The position numbers were made by a program, and so were the translations under genes. From Ferrovum sp. (GTDB lineage Bacteria; Pseudomonadota; Gammaproteobacteria; Burkholderiales; Ferrovaceae), in assembly GCA_027450105.1 (NCBI GenBank), contig DAIDKJ010000016.1, positions 1 through 14,495 of the forward strand: a stretch of 14,495 bases of DNA, in the 5' to 3' direction. Of this stretch, positions 1 through 6,900 are shown piece after piece. Position 1 is the stretch's first letter; the number at the start of each line of letters is the position of its first letter. The notes under the pieces were generated by a model. That model was not told the origin of the DNA. It made no database searches and saw only the letters and a program-made list of their open reading frames with translations.

Positions 1-768
1 CGCCAACCGGAAATTCTCGAATATGGTGTCAGCGCTGATCAGGCCCGGCAGTTTGGACTGCCCTGTGGTGGGCGCATGGCCTTGGTTCTTGAGCCGCTTT
101 ATGCGCCCGAATCTCTGCAGATACTGCTGAATGATTTGGGTCAGGGGCACTCCCTGGTGCGTACCCTGGACTTGGCCACAGGACAAGTTTCTCTGGAAAG
201 GAAGGCGGCACCCTTGGAAGGGTGCGCTGAATTTTCCGCTCCATTGCATTTTTCGCAAGGACGGTTGGCCATGCAGTTTGGCCCGCGCTGGCGCCTATTG
301 ATCATTGGTGCCGGAGAGATCACCCGCTATCTGGTGGAACTGGCAAAAAGCCTGGACTATGAAATCAGTGTGTGTGACCCGCGGGCGGACTTCCAGAACT
401 CCTGGATGGTGCAAGGGTTGCAGCCTAGCACCCAAATGCCCGATGATTTCGTCATTCAAAATCAGCCCGATGCCCATACGGCAATCGTGGCGGTGGCGCA
501 CGACCTCAAACAGGATGATCTGGCCTTGTTGGAAGCACTTAAATCGGACGCGTTTTACGTGGGAGCTATCGGATCGCAACAGACGCAAGCCAAGCGTCGT
601 GAGCGACTCGCCCTGTTTGACCTGACTCCCGCTCAGATCGCCCGCTTGCGGGGCCCTGTGGGTCTTCCCATTGGGAGTAGAACCCCTCCGGAAATAGCCA
701 TCGCCATTGTTGCAGAATTGATTGCCCTGCGACATGATCGGCACTTATGTGAACAGCGGATGTGTTGA
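1..768 (+). CDS. XdhC-family molybdenum hydroxylase maturation protein (5' partial)
   Basis: This gene is open from the first base of the window, so its start lies upstream. The in-frame ATG at 76 is internal, because the family-typical segment FGLPCGGR is encoded just before it (about 52-75). The visible part has 255 codons. It shows a Rossmann-type nucleotide-binding stretch, LLIIGAGEITRYL, at about 295-333, and the C-terminal XdhC signature PVGLPIGSRTPPEIAIAI at about 655-708. XdhC proteins bind molybdenum cofactor and help insert its sulfurated form into xanthine dehydrogenase and related hydroxylases, including CO dehydrogenase-like enzymes. The next gene is a MocA-like nucleotidyltransferase on the same strand, which fits a molybdenum-cofactor role. 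The partner hydroxylase is not in the window. The family assignment is firm; which enzyme it serves is unknown. Confidence 0.9.
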   Translation, partial: RQPEILEYGVSADQARQFGLPCGGRMALVLEPLYAPESLQILLNDLGQGHSLVRTLDLATGQVSLERKAAPLEGCAEFSAPLHFSQGRLAMQFGPRWRLLIIGAGEITRYLVELAKSLDYEISVCDPRADFQNSWMVQGLQPSTQMPDDFVIQNQPDAHTAIVAVAHDLKQDDLALLEALKSDAFYVGAIGSQQTQAKRRERLALFDLTPAQIARLRGPVGLPIGSRTPPEIAIAIVAELIALRHDRHLCEQRMC

Positions 769-828
769 CAGCATCCTTGGTTAACGTGGCCTCATCGTTG
801 CCCCCATGACTGGTGCCATGGACTGAAT

Positions 829-879
829 ATGAAACGTAGCTGGTTTCGAGGCCTCCTGCATTGGCGTGTCTGGTCGTGA
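829..879 (+). other. Tiny ORF ending on a possible mocA start (GTGA)
   Basis: A 16-codon ORF (MKRSWFRGLLHWRVWS) runs through the 5' end of the mocA region. It stops at TGA 877-879, which overlaps the candidate GTG start at 876 as GTGA. It is basic and rich in Trp. No good Shine-Dalgarno sequence precedes its ATG. It could couple translation into mocA, or it could be chance. There is no evidence that it is translated. Confidence 0.2.
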
Positions 880-1487
880 TTGGTGCCATTGTTCTGGCGG
901 CTGGACATGGCTCGCGCTTTGGAACCAACAAACTGCTGCAGAAAAACGCAGCAGGTCTCGCTCTTGCGTCTTTGTCGGCGCGTGCTTTGCAAGGCATCGC
1001 GTGCAAAGTGGCGGTCGTCTCCAAGCAGGCGCGACCACTTGAAGTGTTGTACCAGAACGCAGGTTTTCAGATTGTTCAGGTCCCCTCAGAAGCTGAAGCC
1101 CCTTGTGCTCCAAGCGGGATGTCCTTGTCCTTGCGGTGCGGGGTTGCGGCCTGTGTTCAGGCTCACGGGTGGATCATCGCTTTGGCGGATATGCCCGGGG
1201 TTTCTGCGCATACCGTCAGGCAAATCGCCACTGCCCTGGAAATGGGGGCCCCCCTTGTGGCTTGCCGCTATCGCGGTCAGCGCGGCAATCCGGTGGGTTT
1301 TTCCCAAGCATTCGGTCCGGCACTGATGAATTTGAGCGGAGATCAGGGAGCTCGTGCTCTGCTGCAGTTGCACAGCAATTCTATTCACTGGCTGGATGTG
1401 GATGATCCGGGAATCTTGTTTGACGTAGATACACCCGCCGACTGGCAGCGATGGCTGGCCTTGGAGGCGAGTGCTTCAATCCGCTAA
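861..1487 (+). CDS. MocA-like molybdenum cofactor nucleotidyltransferase
   Basis: This is a MobA-like NTP transferase fold protein of 203-208 residues. Motifs in order are VLAAGHGSRFG with a following K (nucleotide binding), ALADMPGV (metal and substrate aspartate), RGQRGNPVGF and LSGDQGARALL. The pattern fits MocA, which joins CMP to molybdopterin to form the cytosine dinucleotide cofactor of xanthine and CO dehydrogenase-type enzymes. Adjacency to an XdhC-family gene supports this over MobA. The start is uncertain. TTG 861 has GAGG nine bases upstream. GTG 876 gives a more typical short N-terminus but lacks a clear ribosome binding site. An in-frame TAG at 837 blocks longer versions. The 3' end overlaps the convergent waaF by 12 bases. 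Whether it makes the cytosine or the guanine form cannot be decided from the sequence. Confidence 0.85.
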   Translation: MACLVVIGAIVLAAGHGSRFGTNKLLQKNAAGLALASLSARALQGIACKVAVVSKQARPLEVLYQNAGFQIVQVPSEAEAPCAPSGMSLSLRCGVAACVQAHGWIIALADMPGVSAHTVRQIATALEMGAPLVACRYRGQRGNPVGFSQAFGPALMNLSGDQGARALLQLHSNSIHWLDVDDPGILFDVDTPADWQRWLALEASASIR

Positions 1488-2474
1488 CAGTCGTTCTGGT
1501 AACAGCTTTTCTAGGCAATTCGTGTGGCCCAGGGGACAAGTGCGCTGAAAACAGGGACTGCAGGGCAGATCCAGGCTGAACACCTGCGCCTGATCAGACA
1601 GTGGTGGAGTAAAGCGCGCACTGGAAGAGCCAAACAGCGCTTTCAAGGGGCGATCCAGGGCGGCAGCCACATGCATCAGGCCCGAGTCATTGCTTACCAC
1701 CTGATGCGCCAACGCCATCAAATCGACGGCTTCCGATAGTCTCGTTGTTCCGCACAAATTTCTGATGGGACCAGGTGCAAGCGCGCGAATGGATTCGCCT
1801 ATGGAGTGGTCTTTGGCCGAGCCCAGAATCCAGACTTGACCTCCCAGAGCGACCCAGTGCCGGGCCAGCGCGGCAAAATGTCTTGCGGGCCATTGTTTGG
1901 CCGGGCCATATTCCGCTCCAGGGCAGAGCACCAGGATGGGCGGTTTCGGATCCAGTTCCAGGCGCTGCAGGGAGTGAGCTTGCTCCACCAGATTGGGTAC
2001 CAGGCGGGGTTGCGGCAGCGGTTTGGGTAGGGGGGTCGTGGCAGGATACGCCAGTGCGGCAAAGCGCTCCACCATCAGGGGATGGACAGTTTTATCCAGA
2101 ACGCGAGCCTCTGTGAGCAGCAAACTACGCATTTCTCCCACATATCCCGTACGGATGGGAATATTGGCAAACCAGGGAACCAGAGCGGATTTGAAAGAAT
2201 TCGGCAGAAGCACGGCCCGGGTGTACCCGACCTGCGCCAGTTGCCGCCCTAGGGCTCTTCGTCTGCCCAGAGCCAATTGCCCATGGGCAAAGGGGTTGGT
2301 CAGAATCTGGGTTACTTGCGGCATGCGGGCCAATACCCCATGGACCCAATGTGGGGCCAGTACATGCAAGGCCTCATCGGGGTGGTTATGCTGCAATGCG
2401 GCCAGCAGGGGTTGAGCCAGTACAGCGTCTCCCACCCAGGCGGGGCCCACGATGAGTGCTTGGTGAGGGGGCAT
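1476..2474 (-). CDS. waaF: ADP-heptose:LPS heptosyltransferase II
   Basis: This is a glycosyltransferase family 9 enzyme of 332 residues. It transfers the second heptose from ADP-heptose onto the LPS inner core at the cytoplasmic face of the inner membrane. The N-terminus ALIVGPAWVGDAVLAQPLL, the block LLPNSFKSALVPWFANIPIRTGY, PGAEYGPAKQWP at residues 185-196 and VSNDSGLMHVAAAL around D263 are the usual WaaF signatures. The C-terminus carries the Cys-rich end (CSPCFQRTCPLGHTNCL) seen in this family. I chose ATG 2474 because it puts the first strand where family members start, and AAGGGA lies upstream. GTG 2501 would add nine residues. It follows the zinc-finger gene and ilvE on the same strand, probably as the last gene of that operon. 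No terminator hairpin is visible at its end. Confidence 0.93.
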   Translation of the reverse strand: MPPHQALIVGPAWVGDAVLAQPLLAALQHNHPDEALHVLAPHWVHGVLARMPQVTQILTNPFAHGQLALGRRRALGRQLAQVGYTRAVLLPNSFKSALVPWFANIPIRTGYVGEMRSLLLTEARVLDKTVHPLMVERFAALAYPATTPLPKPLPQPRLVPNLVEQAHSLQRLELDPKPPILVLCPGAEYGPAKQWPARHFAALARHWVALGGQVWILGSAKDHSIGESIRALAPGPIRNLCGTTRLSEAVDLMALAHQVVSNDSGLMHVAAALDRPLKALFGSSSARFTPPLSDQAQVFSLDLPCSPCFQRTCPLGHTNCLEKLLPERLLAD

Positions 2475-2509
2475 CAGGGGGATCGTCCCTTGCAAAGCCA
2501 CTGCGGCAT
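2474..2509 (-). other. Tiny ORF ending on the waaF start (TGATG)
   Basis: An 11-codon ORF, MPQWLCKGRSP, ends in a TGA that shares its last base with the preferred waaF ATG (TGATG). It fills part of the 100-base gap after the zinc-finger gene. The same frame is open further upstream, antiparallel to nothing and in another frame of the zinc-finger gene. No Shine-Dalgarno sequence is visible before its ATG. It may help bring ribosomes to waaF, or it may be chance. Confidence 0.2.
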
Positions 2510-2576
2510 CGTGCCGGGTGCTTGGCCTTGGGAGCGCGCGTTCAGAAGCTGCCGATGGAAGAATGGCGAGCGGGAA

Positions 2577-2780
2577 TCAGTGGCTCGACGAACGGGCGCC
2601 GCCTGCCAGCGTGTAGTGTGTTCCACAATATGGACAGTGCGCGGAACCTGTACGGCCAACATCCAGAAATACGCGGGGATGGGTGTCCCACAGCTTTACG
2701 CCCGGCATGGGGCAATGCAAAGGCAGGTCTTGCGCAGTGACCTCAACGACTTTCTGATTCAATGCGGTGGAAGTTGTCAT
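2577..2780 (-). CDS. CHCC-type zinc-finger domain protein
   Basis: This is a 67-residue protein with the zf-CHCC pattern. C23, H34, C49 and C52 sit in LPLHCPMPG, DTHPRVFLDV and HCPYCGTHY, in the order and spacing of the family that includes the mitochondrial complex I subunit NDUFS6. These residues are expected to bind one zinc ion. The bacterial function is not established. ATG 2780 is preferred over the in-frame TTG 2792 because GGGA lies six bases before it. The gene sits between ilvE and waaF on one strand, an arrangement I recall from betaproteobacteria. It is soluble, with no signal peptide or membrane segment. Confidence 0.88.
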   Translation of the reverse strand: MTTSTALNQKVVEVTAQDLPLHCPMPGVKLWDTHPRVFLDVGRTGSAHCPYCGTHYTLAGGARSSSH

Positions 2781-2806
2781 CTGTGATCCCAAACGTCATG
2801 TGCCAT
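2777..2806 (-). other. Tiny ORF ending on the zinc-finger gene start (ATGA)
   Basis: A nine-codon ORF, MAHDVWDHR, lies in the 79-base gap after ilvE. Its TGA overlaps the zinc-finger ATG 2780 as ATGA. It has AGGA five bases before its own ATG, so it has the best translation signal of the tiny ORFs in this window. It could act as a coupling leader; this is inference only. Confidence 0.25.
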
Positions 2807-2859
2807 CAAAATCCTGTCTGTTTGTACCAGGCAGGCCGGTTCAAGCCCTCATTCTCGGT

Positions 2860-3786
2860 TTAGTGGGCAACAAAAGTCAACCACTCTGCATGGTTGGAAG
2901 CCTTCCCCAGAACACAGTCGAAATAAGCCGATTGTAAACGCGCTGTGATGGGACCCCGGTGTCCAGTGCCGATGATGCGCCGGTCCACTTCGCGAATGGG
3001 GGTAACTTCTGCGGCTGTTCCCGTAAAAAAGGCCTCATCGGCGCTGTAGAGTTCGTCCCGGGATATGCGCCGTTCGTGAACGGCCAATCCGTGCTCCTGG
3101 GCCAGTTGGATGATGCTATCCCGGGTGATTCCTTCGAGAGCGCTGGAAAGATCCGGGGTATGCAGTGCGCCCCGTTTGACGATAAAGATATTTTCGCCCG
3201 AGCCTTCTGCCACAAAGCCGTCTGGGTCCAACAACAAGGCTTCGTCATAGCCATCGGCAGTGGCTTCGTTATTGGCCAGAATGGAGTTCATGTAGTTGCC
3301 ACTGGCCTTGGCCTTGCACAGTGTGATATTGGGGTGGTGCCGTGTGTAAGAGGAGGTCTTGACCCGAATGCCTTGTTCCAGAGCAGCCTCTCCCAAATAG
3401 GCCCCCCACGGCCAGGCAGCAATGCCCACATGGGTCTTGGCTCCCTTGGGAGATACGCCCATCTTTTCCGATCCGAGGTAAATGATGGGGCGAATGTAGC
3501 AAGACTTCAGGGCATTGCCCACCACGGCTTCCTGTTGGGCGCGCATCAGGACGTCGAGCCCAAAGGGAACCGGGATTTGCAGGATATGGGCTGATCGCAG
3601 AAGGCGTTCGGTATGCTCCTTCAGCCTGAAAATGGCTGTGCCTGTTGGAGTTTCGTAAGCGCGTACCCCCTCGAATACAGCCAGACCGTAGTGCAGGGAA
3701 TGGGTCAGGAGATGGGTATTGGCACTGCGCCAATCCACCAGTCCACCATCAAGCCAGATCACCCCATCGCGGTCAGACATGGACAT
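2860..3786 (-). CDS. ilvE: Branched-chain amino acid aminotransferase
   Basis: This is a class IV PLP aminotransferase of 308 residues, essentially the length of E. coli IlvE. It carries out the last step of valine, leucine and isoleucine synthesis by moving an amino group from glutamate to the 2-keto acids. K160 in KAKASGNYMNS is the expected PLP lysine. Other family blocks are HSLHYGLAVFEGVRAY, YIRPIIYLGSEKMGV, EALLLDPDGFVAEGSGENIF and EAFFTGTAAEVTPI. ATG 3786 is preferred because GGAG lies nine bases upstream. TTG 3792 is too close to that site and ATG 3780 is farther away. It is the first gene of a minus-strand group with the zinc-finger gene and waaF, and it is divergent from yhdP. Confidence 0.95.
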   Translation of the reverse strand: MSMSDRDGVIWLDGGLVDWRSANTHLLTHSLHYGLAVFEGVRAYETPTGTAIFRLKEHTERLLRSAHILQIPVPFGLDVLMRAQQEAVVGNALKSCYIRPIIYLGSEKMGVSPKGAKTHVGIAAWPWGAYLGEAALEQGIRVKTSSYTRHHPNITLCKAKASGNYMNSILANNEATADGYDEALLLDPDGFVAEGSGENIFIVKRGALHTPDLSSALEGITRDSIIQLAQEHGLAVHERRISRDELYSADEAFFTGTAAEVTPIREVDRRIIGTGHRGPITARLQSAYFDCVLGKASNHAEWLTFVAH

Positions 3787-3812
3787 CGTCAATTACTCCA
3801 CCAAAAACTCCC

Positions 3813-3818
3813 ATTCTA
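3813..3818 (-). promoter_or_regulatory. Probable -10 element of the ilvE promoter
   Basis: TAGAAT on the minus strand (context CGTTAGAATGGGAG) lies 26 bases before ATG 3786. Transcription would start near 3806 and give a 5' leader of about 20 bases containing the GGTGGAG ribosome binding site. No convincing -35 box is visible at 16-18 bases upstream. The context resembles that of the aroG promoter. Confidence 0.55.
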
Positions 3819-3928
3819 ACGGAAGTCGACGCGCCTCACCAGATGATGGCACGACCCCGGGATCGGCACACGCCAGAGAACACGATCGCGCTGTGCGTGC
3901 TGGTGCTGTGACGAATAGGACAAACCCG

Positions 3929-3934
3929 TATAAT
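3929..3934 (+). promoter_or_regulatory. Probable -10 element of the yhdP promoter
   Basis: A perfect TATAAT sits nine bases before ATG 3944. The -35 region is weak (CTGTGA at 3906-3911 with a 17-base spacer). Transcription would begin around 3941, which leaves almost no leader before yhdP. The -10 and the following bases (TATAATCCGCAGCTTATGATGA) resemble those in front of aroG. Confidence 0.55.
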
Positions 3935-3943
3935 CCGCAGCTT

Positions 3944-6900
3944 ATGATGATCTATCGGCATATTCTGCATTTTTCGCGCCATGCGTTGCTTTGGGGTGGG
4001 GCCGTCGGAGTCTTGCTCATGGCGTTGAGTTGGGGAGGGCTGCAATGGATCATTTTGCATCATGTGGATCAATATCGGGCCCAACTGATGAGCGTTTTTC
4101 AGCAGGAAACCGGCCTGCAGATCGAGGTTGGCGCCCTTCATTCCGTGGGATTCCGCTGGCTGCCAACGATTGTCCTGGATCAGGTCACGATCGAAGATCC
4201 ACAAGGCAAGCCGGGTTTGCATCTGGATCGGGTGGAAGGACGCCTATCCTTGCTGGGCTTATTTCAGGGGCGGGTCGATCTCCAGGCCCTGCTCATCGAC
4301 GGACCCACTCTGACGCTGGGCCGCAATGCCCTGGGGCAGTTTTTTTTGTCGGGAATCCCCTTGCCGCAACCCCAGTCCGGCCCCAGCCCCTTTCTGGATT
4401 GGCTGCTGCATCAGGGGACGATCCACATCACCCATGCCACCCTGTACTGGCAGGACGACACGCTGCCAGCCTCCTTGTTGAAGCTCGATCAAGGCGAGCT
4501 GTTGTTGCGCAACCAAGGAAAGCATCACGCGCTTTCGCTCACCTTTTCTCCACCGCAACGACTTGCGGCACCGGTGAGTTTGCAGGCCGATCTGTATGGC
4601 TCCGACCTGGGCCAGATCGGGCAGTGGACCGGGAAAGTAAGCGCCGAGGCCTACCAGGCAGATTTGGCTGCTCTCAAACAGTGGGTTCCTGCCTTGAATC
4701 AACTGCAACAGGCCTACGGACACCTCAAATTGACCGTCACTTTGGAGCCCGGTCAACATTGGGGCGGGCAGGCCGATCTGGACTTGCATCATGTGCAAGG
4801 GCGACTGGACCCGGCATTGAATCCTCTGAATCTGGAACGTGTGCGGGGGATGATTTCAGCGCGTATGCTGGATTCCGGAGTGGAGGTGAGCACTGGGCAA
4901 TTGACCCTGGAGAACGAGGACCATTCCCTTCTAACTCCTCCGCTGGATTTGCATCTCATTGCCGAGGATACGGGTGGTCTATTGTCCTTGAATCAACTCC
5001 ACCTGGATCATCTGGCCGAACTATTAGGCGCTCTACCAGTACCAGACTCCTTGCGTCAACAGATTTTTCGGGCCGATTTGAAAGGCAATGTTTCCGCGCT
5101 CGAAGCCAACTGGAATGGTTCTCTGGACAAACCGGAAAATTATCAGTTCAAGGCCGATTTTGATCACTTTCAGGGGCGTCATGCATCCTCCTCCAGCGCC
5201 ATACAAGGCTTTACCGGCCAGTTGCAGGCCGACTCGGAGGGCGGGCAATTCAAAGGGCAGGGTAAGGATTTGCTACTGGGTCTGGCGCAGGTTTTTGCTG
5301 AACCCCTATGGGTACGAACATTCGCAGCAGATGTCACCTGGAAGAATCGGCATGCTCAAACCCGTGTTCATTTCAATCAATTGACCTTCTCCAATGAAGA
5401 CTTGGCCGGGCAGGTGGGCGGAGAGTTGACCCTGGGGCCAGCGGGACCAGGCGAGGCTCACCTGACGGGCGAATTGGAGCGCGCATCCCCAATGGCCATC
5501 TGGCGCTACGTTCCACTGACTGTGCCGCAGTCCACCCGTGATTGGCTCAAGCGGGCCTTGATTGGAGGCAGGGGGACGCAGGTTCGCTTTGAGGTGAAGG
5601 GGGATCTGCAACGATTTCCTTTTCCGCAGGACCACGGTGGCTTTTTTCGTGTGCAGGCCCATATTGCAGATGCCCAATTGCAGTATGACCCGGATTGGCC
5701 TGTGCTAACCGGGGTGCAATGTCAACTGCTGGTACGAGGGGCAGCGCTCACGGTAAACGCGACTGCCGCTCAGTCCTACGGTGTTCAGATTAGAACGGCG
5801 CAGGCCCGGATCGAAGACCTGCAAGCCGATGATACCCGCCTGGATATCGTGGGAGAGGTGGATGCTCCCTTGCGGGAAAGCTTGGGTTTTATTGCCCATA
5901 GTCCGGTGGCAGGATATTTGGGTCATGGGTTGGACGATTTCAAGGGTACGGGAAATGGACGTTTGGCCCTGGCGATACAGGTTCCTTTGAGCCATGCGCA
6001 AGCAACCCAGGTGACCGGCGATTACGAATTTCTGAATGCCGAACTAAACGGAATAGCGCTGGGAATTCCTCCGATGACCCAACTGAAAGGGCATCTGGTA
6101 TTTACCGAGCAGCGCGTCAACTCCCAGGCATTGAGCGCTACGATACTGGGTGGACCAGCCACTCTGCAATGGTTTACCAGTGACGATCAACGCATTCATC
6201 TGTTGTTGCAAGGGACCGCCAACGCGGCCGAATTGCGCAAGGTCTACCATCATTCTGTTCTAAACGAGGTTTCAGGAACCGCCCGCTGGCAGGGAGCATT
6301 ACTCTTTTCCCGACAGCGCGTGGATGTGCAGTTGGATTCTTCGCTCAATTTTTTAGGCGAGCCAGTTAGCCTGCGCTTGACCCGTGGCACGGATGGAGAT
6401 CTGGATCTGATGCTGGCCGGAAAAACTTCGCCGGCGGCCCTGCAACGCCGTTACCCCTATGGGTGGGCAAAGCTGATGGACGGACCCCTGGATTGGAATG
6501 GCCATGTGCGCTGGCACGCGGGGCAGACAGAGGCCAACCTTCAGGGTAAAGGCCAGATGCTACAGGAACCCGTTGTGTTGCAGGTGGTTGACGCGCACGA
6601 CACATTGCGGGCAGATTTGACGGGACATGCGCCCGCCAGGTCATTGGGACGTTTGATCGGGCCGGATTGGGCTCGTCGTCTGCAGGGGCAGACAGCCTAT
6701 CGACTGCATCTGGAACAAATGGGGCACGACGTGCTGGCAACCCTCACTTCCGATTTGCTGGGACTGGCCATCAATTATCCTCGGCCCTTCGAAAAAACCC
6801 GTCGCGATGCCTTGCCCTTGGAAGTCCGCGCCTTGTTACACGGGAACGATCTGACGGTAGACGCCAAGCTTGGACAGTGGTTGGGAGGGCATGTTCTGTA

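Noticed and set aside
76..78. ATG as start of the XdhC-family gene
   Set aside because: The same frame is open to base 1 and encodes the conserved FGLPCGGR just before this ATG, so the gene is cut by the window edge.
2277..2786. 169-codon plus-strand ORF over waaF and the zinc-finger gene
   Set aside because: It is antisense to two genes with clear family motifs, and its translation shows no known motif.
3719..3943. Longer yhdP start overlapping ilvE
   Set aside because: The added 75 residues are antisense to ilvE at first, low in hydrophobic character and not family-like. They also cross the predicted promoters.
4340..4347. T8 run inside yhdP as a phase-variable tract
   Set aside because: It is an ordinary in-frame Phe-Phe-Leu stretch, too short to suggest phase variation without other evidence.
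3991..5163. 390-codon ORF in another frame of yhdP
   Set aside because: It lies fully within yhdP, whose frame has family signatures. The alternative product is Arg/Ser/Gly-rich, typical of a shadow frame in GC-rich DNA.
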